Origin: Candidatus Accumulibacter appositus
GTDB taxonomy: Bacteria; Pseudomonadota; Gammaproteobacteria; Burkholderiales; Rhodocyclaceae
Reading direction: 5' to 3'
NCBI GenBank assembly: GCA_000585055.1
Contig: JEMX01000066.1
Location: 1-64,000, forward strand
DNA: 64,000 nt
The position numbers and the translations under genes were made by a program. The notes under the pieces were generated by a model. That model searched no databases. It was not told where the DNA came from and saw only the letters and a program-made list of their open reading frames with translations. Below are positions 46,628 to 55,635 of this stretch, one piece after another. Position 1 is the stretch's first letter. Each line of letters starts with the position of its first letter.

Positions 46628-47279
46628 CGTACACCGCGTACTTCTTTTCCAGATGCTGGAAGGCGAGCGTCAGCACCAGCGTCATCACCAGATAGAACGC
46701 CGCGGCGACGATGAACGGGGTGGTCGTGAAATCGCGCTGGACGATGCCGCGCGCGGCGCGCAAAAGATCGTTCATGGCGAGCACGTAAATCAGCGAGGTG
46801 TCCTTGACCAGGGTGATGGTCTCATTGCTCAGCGGCGGCAGGATGCGCTTGAAGACCTGCGGCAGCACGATGCGGCGCATCGTTTGCGTATAGCTCAAGC
46901 CGAGCACGCGCGCGCCCTCGTACTGGCCGCGGTCGATCGACTGGATGCCGGCGCGAAAAATCTCGGCGAAATACGCGGCATAGTTGAGAACGAAAGCAAC
47001 GATCGCCGCCGTGAAGTCCGGCAGGCGAATTCCGATCACCGGCACGAAAGGCAAGGCGAAATAGATGAACAGCATCTGCAGCATCAGGGGCGTGCCGCGC
47101 ATCAGCCAGATGTAGCCGTTGACCAAGCCGCCGATCAGCTGAAAACGTGAAACGCGCAGCAGCGCCAGGCACAAGCCAAGCGGCACCGCCAGAACGAAGG
47201 TAATGACGAACACCTGCAGGGTGACCCCTGTACCTTCGAGCAGGGGACCCATTATTTGAATCACATAATCCATGCGCAA
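46620..47279 (-). CDS. Polar amino-acid ABC transporter permease
   Basis: The 219-residue permease has the HisM/GlnP arrangement: an N-terminal GTGVTLQVFVITFVLAVPLG segment, about five membrane helices, and the EAA loop EGARVLGLSYTQTMRRIVLP that contacts the ATPase. Only one permease is present, so it may act as a homodimer. A second ATG two codons in (MDYVIQ) is an equally good start. A 235-base gap containing repeat copy 5 separates it from the binding-protein gene. Confidence 0.94.
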
Positions 47280-47321
47280 TCTCTCGACACCCGGGCAGGT
47301 AGCGACGGGGGATCGCCGCTG

Positions 47322-47497
47322 CCGAGACGTCCCTGATCATGAAAACCATGACCGTCCCCCTTCCCCTGCAGTGGAGATTCCGGCTTGCACGCCGGAATCG
47401 TTCGCCGGGCAGGGAGCATGCTCCCTGAATTCCCCGTCTCACCCCGCGAGGGGAGAAGGGAGGTTCGTGAGTCGCGTACGCGACTGAAACAGTAAGG
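47322..47497 (+). repeat. Dispersed multi-palindrome repeat, copy 5 (best preserved)
   Basis: All modules are present. There is a left motif CTGATCATGAAAACCATGACC and a hairpin with 8-bp arms GATTCCGG/CCGGAATC around loop CTTGCACG (47376-47399). The perfect 16-bp palindrome AGGGAGCATGCTCCCT is at 47411-47426, the G-rich arm GGGGAGAAGGG at 47450-47460, and the perfect 16-bp palindrome AGTCGCGTACGCGACT at 47470-47485. It is inserted inside the amino-acid ABC operon, between the binding-protein and permease genes, so it will be transcribed as RNA. Confidence 0.9.
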
Positions 47498-47514
47498 CGC
47501 GCGGGCCTGGCAGG

Positions 47515-48324
47515 CTATTTCTTGACAATGTCCTTGCCGAACCATTTCGTCGAAATGGCCGCCGCGGAACCGTCGTTCTTCATTTCGTCCATCGCCTTCT
47601 GCAGCCTGGCCATCAGCTCGGTGTCGTCCTTGCGCGTACCGACGCCGTAGTCTTCGGTCCCGAAGTTCTCCTCGAGAATGCGGTACTCACCGGGCTTCTT
47701 GCTGGTGTAGTAACGCCCGACCACCTCGTCCACCACCACCGCATCGAGCCGGCCAATGCTGAGATCCATCAGCGCCGTCACGTTGTCACCGAACTTCTTG
47801 AGTTCCTTCAGCGACTTGGCGGTCGTGCCATCCTTCTCGACCGCCTCGATGGCACTGCTGCCGTCCTGAACGCCGACCACCTTGTCTGCCAGGTCGGCTT
47901 TGCTGTGCACCGCCGACTGCTCGCTGACGATGATGATCTGGCGATTTTCGAGATACGGCGTGGTGAACAGGATCTTCTCCTTGCGCGCGTCGGTGATCGT
48001 CAGGCCGTTCCACAGCACGTCCACCCGCTTGCTGCTCAGCTCGGCTTCCTTGGCGTTCCAGTCGATCGGCTTGAAGCTCACCTCGGCACCCAGCCGCTTG
48101 CCCGCTTCGGTGGCCAGGTCGATGTCGAAACCGACCAGCGTATTGCTTTCGTCACGAAAGCCCATCGGCGGAAAATTATCGTCCAGTCCGACGACGATCA
48201 CTGCCGCCGGTGCCGGTGCCGCTGCTGCTGTGGTGCTTGCCGGAGCACTTTCCTGCTTGCCGCAGGAGGCAAGCAGCGCCGCAGCGAGAATGGCGAGGGT
48301 AAGTAGCGAGGTCTGTTTTCTCAT
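47515..48324 (-). CDS. Amino-acid ABC transporter substrate-binding lipoprotein
   Basis: The 269-residue protein has a lipoprotein signal with lipobox LLASC (Cys21) and a low-complexity Ala/Ser/Thr linker. A family-3 solute-binding domain (IVVGLDDNFPPMGFRDESN, VGFDIDLATEAGKRLG) follows. These proteins capture polar amino acids in the periplasm. It precedes the permease and ATPase genes on the same strand, interrupted only by repeat copy 5. Specificity is not readable from sequence. Confidence 0.94.
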   Translation of the reverse strand: MRKQTSLLTLAILAAALLASCGKQESAPASTTAAAAPAPAAVIVVGLDDNFPPMGFRDESNTLVGFDIDLATEAGKRLGAEVSFKPIDWNAKEAELSSKRVDVLWNGLTITDARKEKILFTTPYLENRQIIIVSEQSAVHSKADLADKVVGVQDGSSAIEAVEKDGTTAKSLKELKKFGDNVTALMDLSIGRLDAVVVDEVVGRYYTSKKPGEYRILEENFGTEDYGVGTRKDDTELMARLQKAMDEMKNDGSAAAISTKWFGKDIVKK

Positions 48325-48407
48325 GTCGATTCTTCAAGAGTGCGTGTAAAGGGCGGCATGATAGCAGGGTCTGGGACCTGTGCCCGACACTGCGCGGCAT
48401 GGCGAGT

Positions 48408-51400
48408 TCAACTGCGGCCGTGGTCGCGGCGATAGCGCTCAAAAGCACTACGCACCGTTTCGCGAAGCTCGGCGTCATTCCAGGGCTTGCTCATGAAGCG
48501 GTAGATCTCGCCACGATTCACCGCGTCGGTCACCGACTGCAGGTCGGCATAGCCGGAAAGAATCATGCGTACCGTGTCGGGGAACAGCGCCTTGGCACGG
48601 ATAAGGAAGTCGCTGCCCGACATCATCGGCATGCGCTGGTCACTAATGATCACGCCGACGCGATGGCGAGCCAGGATCTCCAGGCCCTCGGCACCGCTGG
48701 CCGCCGTGAAAATGCGGTAGCGATCGGCGCGCAGCAGTCGGCGCAGCGCGTTGCCGATGTTCGCTTCGTCGTCGACCAGGAGGAGTGTCCGTGAGGCCTC
48801 GTCCTCTTCGTCCGCTGCGCTCGCCCCGCGGAAGCTCAGGCAGCGCCCCTCGCGCAGCAGGGACTCGAACTCCTGGCTCGGCAGAGGCCGGCTGAAATAG
48901 TATCCCTGCATTTCATCGCAACCGCGCTCGCGCAGAAATTCCAGCTGCGCCTCGGTCTCGATGCCCTCGGCGATCACCTTTACGCCCAGACTCTTGGCCA
49001 TGGCGATCACCGCCAGCGCGACAGCCGCCGCGGTCCGGTCGCTAAGAATATCGCGCACGAAGCAGCGGTCGATCTTGATCCGGTCGACGCTAATGCGCAG
49101 CAACTGGGCGAGCGACGAGAAACCGGTCCCGAAATCGTCCATCGCCGTCGTCACGCCGGCCGCGCGGATCTTCTTCAAGATCGCGGTCACCCGACCGATA
49201 TCCTGCAGGGCAAGGCTTTCGGTCAGTTCGACTTCGAGGGCCCCGCCGTCCAGCCCGGCGCGGGCGACGGCCGCGGCCAGCTGCTCGGCCAGGTCGTCAC
49301 TCTGAAACTGTCGCGCCGAGAGATTGATCGCCAGCCGTGGTGTCGCCAGGCCAGCATCCTGCCAGGCGCGCACCTGCTGACAGGCGCTTTCGATGACCCA
49401 TTGACCGATCGGCACGATCAGGCCACTGTCCTCGGCCAGGGTGATGAACTCGGCGGGGGCAATCATCCCGCGTACGGGATGCTGCCAGCGCAGCAGCGCT
49501 TCGGCACCGACGATTTCGCCGCTGCGCAGATCGACCTGTGGCTGGTAGTGGAGCGCGAACTGGCCACGTTCGAGCGCTCGCCCGAGATCGGCTTCGATGG
49601 CCAGTTGCCCGGCGACCCGCTCGTTCAGCTCGGCCTGGTAGAAGTGGAAGGAGCCACGGCCTCTGGCCTTGGCACGATGCATCGCGGCGTCGGCGTTTTT
49701 CAGCAGCGTTTCCGGATCGCGACCGTCGCGCGGAAAAAGGCTGGCGCCGATACTGCAACTGATCGCCAGCGCATGCCCATCGAGATCGACCGGCTGGGCC
49801 ACCTTTTCCAGGATGCGCGCAATCACCCGCGCCACTTCATCGTCGCCCAGCGGCTCGGCCAGGATCATCACGAATTCGTCGCCGCCCAGGCGAGCGACGG
49901 TATCACCATCGCGCACGCTGTCGGTGAGCCGCTCGGCGACGATACGCAGCAGCTGATCGCCATAACCGTGTCCGTGGCTGCTATTGACCCGCTTGAATTG
50001 GTCGATATCGACGGCCAGCATGGCCAGGCTCGAATCGTGTCGTTCGGCATAGGCAATCGCCTGTTGCTGACGGTCGCGCAGCAGGTTGCGGTTGGGCAAA
50101 CCGGTCAGTGAGTCATGGTTGGCCTGGTGTTCGAGTTCCTCTTCGTAACGTCGGCGCTCACCGATATCGTGCAAAACGCTGACGAAGTGGCCGAGCGTGC
50201 CATCTACCGAGCACACCGGCGAGAGATTCACTTCGGCCCACAGCGGCGACCCGTTCTTACGCACACAGCGCAGCGCCACCTGCGTGCCGCGGCGCTCGCG
50301 CAAGGCCTGACGCAACTCGTTGAGCGGCAGCTGATCGAGTTCTCCGCCCAGCAGAAAACGGCCACTGCTGCCAAGCACCTCGCTGGCGCTATAGCCGGTC
50401 ATCGTTTCAAAGCCGGGATTGACGTAGGTAATCGGGTGCGCGGGATCGACGGCATCGGTGATCATGACGCCGTTGGCCGACGCTTCGACAGCACGCTCGA
50501 GGAGCAACATGCCGGCTTCGGCGCGCTGCGCGAAAATCCCGTAGGCAAGGTCATTGGCCAGCTCTTCGAGCACCTCGCCGGCGTCGTCATCGAAGCCTTG
50601 CGGATCGGGCGCCAGCAGGTTGAGCACCCCGATCGGCACACCGCGCCCGACCAGCGGCAGGGCGATCGCCGCGCACTGCCCGCGCTCGGCGAGCACGCCG
50701 CTCCATTCGGCCAGGCCATCAGCCGCGGCAAACACGCAACTCATGGGCAGCCCCTGAGCCAGGGCAGGCAATGCAAGCTGCTGGCGAAAACCGCTACGCC
50801 AGAGATCGCCATCCAGAGTGTCCAGGGAAGACGCCGTGACCAGAGCCACGGGTTCGGCGACCAGGCGAGCATCGCCACCAGGGCGCTCGACGAGCTCGAC
50901 CCACACTGCCGAGTAGCCCCCTTGGCGATGCAGGCGGTCAACGATGCCGGTGATCATCTCGCTCTCGCTGCCGGCGCGCACCAGTGCGGCGTTACAATCG
51001 TGGATCAGACGCAACGAGGCGTTCAGGCGACGCAGCGCCAACGACTGGCGGTCGCGTTCGCTGACGTCACGAACGGCGCAGGTGACGATCTTTCCGGAAG
51101 CTTCGTTGAGGCAGCTCAGGCTGATCTCGACGGGAAACACACTGCCATCATGGCGCTGTCCCTCGAGATGCGTGATGCGCAGGCTGCCGTCGCGTGCCTG
51201 GGCGTCGAAGCGGTCGCGGTGCTCACGGTGCCCGGCACGCTTGGCCTCGGGAACCAGGAGATCGATGCATAGCCCGCTCAGGGAACCCGGACGATAGCCG
51301 AACATCCGTTCGGCGCTGCTGTTGGCGAGCAGGATGCTGCCCGCCGCATCGACCAGAAAAATGCCGTCGGCAGCTGCTTCGAGTACGCCACGATAGCGCG

Positions 51401-51500
51401 CCTCGGCGGCGGCCAGCGTCGCCAGGCTGCGCTTTTCCTCACCAGGGTCCGGTATTTGGGCGAGCAGCGCGGCTGAGCTCGGCGAGAGGTCAGCCTTCAT
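48408..51500 (-). CDS. PAS-GAF-PAS-GGDEF-EAL-REC signalling protein
   Basis: The 1030-residue soluble protein contains PAS (about 30-150), GAF-like (165-330), PAS (335-450), GGDEF (460-620), EAL (635-885) and a C-terminal receiver (905-1028). The diguanylate cyclase site RLGGDEFVM and the phosphodiesterase EALLRW motif are both intact, so it may make or degrade cyclic di-GMP. The receiver keeps its phospho-acceptor in VIISDQRMP and resembles RpfG-type receivers. A C-terminal receiver after EAL is unusual; most carry it at the N-terminus. It overlaps the next single-domain receiver by four bases. Confidence 0.92.
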   Translation of the reverse strand: MKADLSPSSAALLAQIPDPGEEKRSLATLAAAEARYRGVLEAAADGIFLVDAAGSILLANSSAERMFGYRPGSLSGLCIDLLVPEAKRAGHREHRDRFDAQARDGSLRITHLEGQRHDGSVFPVEISLSCLNEASGKIVTCAVRDVSERDRQSLALRRLNASLRLIHDCNAALVRAGSESEMITGIVDRLHRQGGYSAVWVELVERPGGDARLVAEPVALVTASSLDTLDGDLWRSGFRQQLALPALAQGLPMSCVFAAADGLAEWSGVLAERGQCAAIALPLVGRGVPIGVLNLLAPDPQGFDDDAGEVLEELANDLAYGIFAQRAEAGMLLLERAVEASANGVMITDAVDPAHPITYVNPGFETMTGYSASEVLGSSGRFLLGGELDQLPLNELRQALRERRGTQVALRCVRKNGSPLWAEVNLSPVCSVDGTLGHFVSVLHDIGERRRYEEELEHQANHDSLTGLPNRNLLRDRQQQAIAYAERHDSSLAMLAVDIDQFKRVNSSHGHGYGDQLLRIVAERLTDSVRDGDTVARLGGDEFVMILAEPLGDDEVARVIARILEKVAQPVDLDGHALAISCSIGASLFPRDGRDPETLLKNADAAMHRAKARGRGSFHFYQAELNERVAGQLAIEADLGRALERGQFALHYQPQVDLRSGEIVGAEALLRWQHPVRGMIAPAEFITLAEDSGLIVPIGQWVIESACQQVRAWQDAGLATPRLAINLSARQFQSDDLAEQLAAAVARAGLDGGALEVELTESLALQDIGRVTAILKKIRAAGVTTAMDDFGTGFSSLAQLLRISVDRIKIDRCFVRDILSDRTAAAVALAVIAMAKSLGVKVIAEGIETEAQLEFLRERGCDEMQGYYFSRPLPSQEFESLLREGRCLSFRGASAADEEDEASRTLLLVDDEANIGNALRRLLRADRYRIFTAASGAEGLEILARHRVGVIISDQRMPMMSGSDFLIRAKALFPDTVRMILSGYADLQSVTDAVNRGEIYRFMSKPWNDAELRETVRSAFERYRRDHGRS

Positions 51501-51871
51501 GCGGCCAACTCGGCCAGCACGCGCGGCAATTCGGGCACCAGATTGGCCTTGCAGACGTAGGCGTCGACGCCGATCGCTGCCGCTGCCTCCTGATACTCTG
51601 GCGTCGAGTGCAGAGAAAGGATCAGCAACTTGGTGTCGGCAGACATCTGGCGAATGCGCTGCGCGGTTTCAAGGCCACTCAGGCCCGGCATCGCGATATC
51701 GAGAATCACGACATCGGCCGGCTCGCCGTCCAGAATCCGCAACGCTTCTTCACCCGAGCCAACGCTGGCGGCAATTTCGAAACCCAGCGCGCGCAGCATG
51801 CGCGCCAGCAACTTGCGAAAGTCCGGAGAATCATCGACCAGCAACACCCTGAGCCCACTCATGACAGCCAT
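51497..51871 (-). CDS. Single-domain response regulator
   Basis: The 124-residue receiver has acidic pair Asp-Asp in LLVDDSPDFRK, the phospho-acceptor Asp in VVILDIAMPGLSG and the conserved Lys in YVCKANLVPEL. There is no output domain, so it probably shuttles phosphoryl groups or binds a partner. The stop overlaps the start of the GGDEF-EAL-REC gene by four bases, tying the two together. Confidence 0.93.
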   Translation of the reverse strand: MAVMSGLRVLLVDDSPDFRKLLARMLRALGFEIAASVGSGEEALRILDGEPADVVILDIAMPGLSGLETAQRIRQMSADTKLLILSLHSTPEYQEAAAAIGVDAYVCKANLVPELPRVLAELAA

Positions 51872-51988
51872 CCGCTTCGTTGAAGATGCCGGCAGTGTGG
51901 CGACTATTCCGCTCCGGCGCCATCGGGAAATCCCTTAGAAGCGACGGGAAAAATCCCGGTCGGCGATCAGCCAGGCAATTCCGAAAGC

Positions 51989-52645
51989 TTACTCGGCGGC
52001 GGAAACCAGTCCGTTGCGAATAGCGTAGCGGGTCAGGCCGGCGACATCGTGAATGCCCAGCCGTTCCATGATCTGGGCACGATGCGACTCGACGGTCTTG
52101 GCACTGATACCAAGGTCGAAGGCAATTTCCTTGGCTCCGTGCCCCGCGGCGATATGGCACAGGATCTCGCTTTGGCGAGGTGTCAAGGCGTCGGCCGGTG
52201 GGGGATTGCCGCTGACGCGGGCAAGGTAGCCGTCGACCACCTGCCGCGAGACGCTTGGCGACAGCCAGTTTTCGCCGCGCATCACCGCACGTAGCGCGAG
52301 TTCAAGTTCGACCGGCGCGGCGTCCTTGATCAGGTAGCCGACGGCACCGGCCTGCAGTGCCTGCAGCACGTACTCGGCGTCGGCATGCATCGACAGAACC
52401 ACCACCCGCACCGCCGGCTGGCGGCGGTGCACTTCGGCGGTCGCCACCAGCCCGTTCATGTCTTTCATGGCAATGTCGATCAGCAACACATCCGGCAGGC
52501 ATTCGCCGACGCGAGCGATGGCAGCACCGCCGTCGTCGGCTTCGCCGACCACTTCAACGCCGTCGAAAGCAGCGAGCAACGAACGGAGACCGGCGCGCAC
52601 CAGGCAATGATCGTCGGCGAGAACGACACGGATGCACTCGCCCAT
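51989..52645 (-). CDS. NarL/FixJ-type response regulator
   Basis: The 218-residue protein has a receiver domain (about 1-125; Asp in LLIDIAMKDMNG) and a LuxR-type helix-turn-helix (about 150-212; LTPRQSEILCHIAAGHGAKE and ISAKTVESHRAQIMERL). It activates or represses transcription when phosphorylated. Its start overlaps the stop of the HisKA_3-type kinase at 52645 by one base, so that kinase is the natural partner. Its targets are not known. Confidence 0.94.
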   Translation of the reverse strand: MGECIRVVLADDHCLVRAGLRSLLAAFDGVEVVGEADDGGAAIARVGECLPDVLLIDIAMKDMNGLVATAEVHRRQPAVRVVVLSMHADAEYVLQALQAGAVGYLIKDAAPVELELALRAVMRGENWLSPSVSRQVVDGYLARVSGNPPPADALTPRQSEILCHIAAGHGAKEIAFDLGISAKTVESHRAQIMERLGIHDVAGLTRYAIRNGLVSAAE

Positions 52646-54675
52646 CAGCTCTCTCCAGACAAGGGCAGGGTGACGCGCAGCTCGCTGCCGACGCGCTGCG
52701 CGGGCTCCGAAAGGAGCTCCAGATGGCCGCCGGCAAGTGCCGCCCGCTCCTGCATCGAAAGCAGGCCGAGGCTCTTGCCGCGCGCTGCACCGGCCAGGGC
52801 AAGGGCCGCATCGAAGCCACAGCCATCATCCCGCACGGACAGCGTCAGCGCGCCTTGCGCCAGCCGCAACTCGAGCACCACCACGGTCGCACGGGCATGG
52901 CGGACGATGTTGTTCAGGGCTTCCTGAGTGATGCGGAAGAAGGCGATGGCAGCGTTCTCGGGCAAGCGCGGCAGGGCATCATCGGCGACGAAGCGGGCCT
53001 CGAGTCCGGCCTGCCGACAGGTGTTGTCGAGATGCGCACGCAGAGCCGCCACCAGGCCCAGATCGTCGAGCTGCGGCGGGCGTAGCTCGACTGACAGGGC
53101 GCGCACCCGCTGCAGCGTCCGGTCGGCGATGTCGGCCGCCTCGCGGATTTCCTCGAGCTGTTCGCTCTCACTCCAGCGGGTCATGCCCAGCAGCACGATC
53201 TTGATCATCGTCAAATTCTGCCCGATGTCGTCGTGCAGGTCGCGGGCCAGGCGCCGCCGCTCGTCTTCCTGCACGCCAATGAGTCGTGCCGAGACCTCGT
53301 GCAGGCGTTCGAGTGCGCTGCGCAACTCGGCCTCGGCGCGCTGCCGCCGTTCATCGGCGCTGAACTTGTCGAGCGCGAACGAGACGTCGCTGGCCAACTC
53401 GGCGAGCAGCTCGATCAACTCCTCGTCAAAATAGCCGACTTCGCCGGCGTAGAGGCTGAGGACGCCGACCACCGCGCCACCACGGTGGATCGGGAATACC
53501 GCCGAGGCGGCAAGGCCCGCCGCCCGAGCGCGCTCCTGCCAGGGGCCGGTACGCGGGTCGCTCACGAAATCGTTGCAGATCGCCGGGCGATCTGCACGCA
53601 TGGCCGCGCCGTCAGGGCCGTGCCCCTCCGCCCGCTGCGCGTCGATCGAAATGCGCAGCCCGCGCAGGTATTCGCCGGCCATCCCGGAATCGGCAACGAC
53701 GCGGATCCAGCCGTCACCGTCGAGCAGGCCGATCCAGGCACCGTCCACTTCTCCGTGACGGACGACGATTTCGCAGGCGCTGGCCAGCAAGGCCTCGACC
53801 GATCGCGAGTGCATGATCGCCTGATTGGTCTGGGCAAGGGCGTTGAAGAAGCCGCTCAGCCGCCGCAGGCGCCGCTCGGCGTCCTTGCGTTCGCTGATGT
53901 CGCGGGCAATGGCAAAAATCCCCACCGTCTCGCCGGCAATTTGCAGACAGCCCTTGGTCGTCAGATAGGTGCGCTGACCGCCCTCGGCGTCGGCGAGGAC
54001 TTCTTCGCAAGTCTCGGTCGCCGCGGCGGACAGCAGGCGCTGATCTTCGGCGCGGAGACGTGCCGCGGTCGCGGCCGGGAAAAAATCCTCGTCACCATGC
54101 CCGAGAATGCCCTCGCGCTGGCGACCCAGCAAGTCCTCGAAAGCCCGGTTGCAGAGGAGATAGCGGCCGTCCAAATCCTTGGCGAAGATGCAGTCGGTGG
54201 AGCCTTCGACGAGCGCCTCCAGCGTTGCCGCCAGCTCATCGATGCGTCGCTCCTGACGCTCGGCCTGGCGATGCAACAAGGCCTCGTGCTGATGCCGCTG
54301 CAGCGCCAGTTCGATGGCCAACTGCAACTCGCGGTCGTTATAGGGTTTGATCAGATAGGCATGCGGCGCGGTGACGCGCGCGCGCGCGAAGCGCTCCTCG
54401 TCGTCGTAGGCGGTCAGATAGAGCAGCGGCACGCGTTGCTCGCCGACGATCACCCGCGCCGCGTCGATGCCGTCCACTGCGCCAGGCAGGACGATATCCA
54501 TCAACACCAGGTCGGGCCGGTCACGCGCCGCCGCAGCCACCGCCTCTTCGCCGGAGGCTACCGGCCCGGCGACGGCGTAACCCAGCGCAGCCAGACGCAG
54601 CGCCAGAGCCTGGGCAACGAGGGAGTCGTCCTCGACAATCAGAATGCGTTTGCCCGCCGGCACGCTTGTGTTCAT
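52645..54675 (-). CDS. REC-PAS-GAF sensor histidine kinase (NarX/HisKA_3 type)
   Basis: Starting at ATG 54675 the 676-residue protein has an N-terminal receiver (about 10-130; LVLMDIVLPGAVDG), PAS (150-265) and GAF (280-430). A HisKA_3 dimerisation domain with RRRLARDLHDDIGQNLTMIK (His near residue 470) and an HATPase_c domain (565-672) follow. It has no membrane helix, so it senses intracellular signals. The receiver at its N-terminus could accept phosphate from the upstream relay. The long frame beyond the ATG overlaps the Hpt gene and is not family-like. It overlaps the Hpt gene by four bases and the NarL regulator by one. Confidence 0.92.
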   Translation of the reverse strand: MNTSVPAGKRILIVEDDSLVAQALALRLAALGYAVAGPVASGEEAVAAAARDRPDLVLMDIVLPGAVDGIDAARVIVGEQRVPLLYLTAYDDEERFARARVTAPHAYLIKPYNDRELQLAIELALQRHQHEALLHRQAERQERRIDELAATLEALVEGSTDCIFAKDLDGRYLLCNRAFEDLLGRQREGILGHGDEDFFPAATAARLRAEDQRLLSAAATETCEEVLADAEGGQRTYLTTKGCLQIAGETVGIFAIARDISERKDAERRLRRLSGFFNALAQTNQAIMHSRSVEALLASACEIVVRHGEVDGAWIGLLDGDGWIRVVADSGMAGEYLRGLRISIDAQRAEGHGPDGAAMRADRPAICNDFVSDPRTGPWQERARAAGLAASAVFPIHRGGAVVGVLSLYAGEVGYFDEELIELLAELASDVSFALDKFSADERRQRAEAELRSALERLHEVSARLIGVQEDERRRLARDLHDDIGQNLTMIKIVLLGMTRWSESEQLEEIREAADIADRTLQRVRALSVELRPPQLDDLGLVAALRAHLDNTCRQAGLEARFVADDALPRLPENAAIAFFRITQEALNNIVRHARATVVVLELRLAQGALTLSVRDDGCGFDAALALAGAARGKSLGLLSMQERAALAGGHLELLSEPAQRVGSELRVTLPLSGES

Positions 54676-55067
54676 TTCTTGGCTCCCGAGAGGACGGCGG
54701 GCAGTGTCGTGCCGACCGGCGGCGACCTCTCCGCCGCCGCCCTCAGCGTTGTCAGAAGGCGATCGAAGGTCACCCCGGCGGCGCCCACTCGTGCGGCCGG
54801 ATCGCTCTCCAGCTGGCGGGCCAGCGCCTCCATCTGGAGAGCCGTTGCGCCTAGCGCGGAGTGACCGAAGGTGCCGGCAGCGCCGGCGAGACGATGTGCG
54901 GCGGCAGACAATTCGCGCAGTGCAGCTTCTTCCCAGCCCTGGCGAAGAAGCTGCACCGCAGCCTCGATCTGGCCCACTCGCGCCGGCAAGGAGCACTCAA
55001 ATTCCCTAGCAAGTTCGGCCAGTTGGGCCGCCAGTTGCGCGGCGCTGTCGGCGGGCAGTTCAGGCAT
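54672..55067 (-). CDS. Hpt phosphotransfer protein
   Basis: The 131-residue protein is one Hpt four-helix bundle with the phospho-accepting histidine in AAHRLAGAAGTFGH. Hpt proteins carry phosphate between receivers in multistep relays. The ATG at 55067 is chosen over a longer frame that overlaps the preceding receiver gene out of phase. It sits between a receiver gene (55060) and a receiver-containing kinase (52645), suitable as the middle step of a phosphorelay. Confidence 0.88.
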   Translation of the reverse strand: MPELPADSAAQLAAQLAELAREFECSLPARVGQIEAAVQLLRQGWEEAALRELSAAAHRLAGAAGTFGHSALGATALQMEALARQLESDPAARVGAAGVTFDRLLTTLRAAAERSPPVGTTLPAVLSGAKK

Positions 55068-55449
55068 CGCGCGCCTCCCACAGCATGCGCACCCGATCGG
55101 CCAGTGCCATCGGATCAAAGGGCTTGGTAATCACCCCCAGAGCACCCTCCGCCTTGAGCGCCGCGACCTCGCCGGGCAGCGCGCGTGCAGTCATGAAGAT
55201 CGCCGGCACACACTCGGTTTCCAACTGTGCGCGCAAGGCGCGCAAGGTCGCCGGCCCGTCCATGCCCGGCATCATGACGTCGAGCAGCAGCAGATCGGGG
55301 ACAAACTCGCGCACGCGTAGCAGCGCCTCATCGCCGGAAGCGGCGACCTCGACCTCGAAGCCGCCGACGGCTTCGAGCGCCAGCTTGGCGACCGTGCGAA
55401 TATCGACTTCGTCCTCGACATACAGAATCCGTTGCAGGCTAGCACTCAT
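55060..55449 (-). CDS. Single-domain response regulator
   Basis: The 129-residue receiver has VEDEVDIRTVAK acidic residues, phospho-acceptor Asp in LLLLDVMMPGMDG and the conserved Lys in GVITKPFDP. It overlaps the Hpt gene by eight bases and has no output domain. It is probably phosphorylated by the CHASE hybrid kinase upstream or by Hpt. Repeat copy 6 lies just upstream, between it and that kinase. Confidence 0.93.
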   Translation of the reverse strand: MSASLQRILYVEDEVDIRTVAKLALEAVGGFEVEVAASGDEALLRVREFVPDLLLLDVMMPGMDGPATLRALRAQLETECVPAIFMTARALPGEVAALKAEGALGVITKPFDPMALADRVRMLWEARDA

Positions 55450-55463
55450 TGTTGTTCTCCTTG

Positions 55464-55635
55464 ACGTGAAAGTCGCGTAGGCGACTCACGCGGCTCCCTT
55501 TTCCCCTCGCCTGAGAAGGCTTGGGGTGAGGCGGGGAGTTCAGGGAGCATGCTCCCTGCCCGGCGAGCGATGCCGGCGTGCACGCCGGACTGCGCACTGG
55601 AAATGAGAGGGGGCGGTCACGACGTTCATGATTTG
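55464..55635 (-). repeat. Dispersed multi-palindrome repeat, copy 6 (inverted)
   Basis: This is the only full copy in minus orientation. It reads from GTGAAAGTCGCGTAGGCGACTC at 55466, through a perfect AGGGAGCATGCTCCCT (55542-55557) and a GCCGGCGTGCACGCCGG hairpin (about 55572-55588), to the GTCACGACGTTCATGAT end. Its last ten bases overlap the stop codon region of the CHASE hybrid kinase gene. It lies in the same transcriptional unit as the kinase and receiver genes. Confidence 0.87.

Noticed and set aside
47261..47545. Open frames translating to MLPARRTIPACKPES-type peptides on the minus strand of several intergenic repeats (41.5, 47.3, 58.9 kb)
   Set aside because: They are just the repeat read in one frame; the same peptide recurs wherever the repeat occurs, with different ends and no ribosome site.
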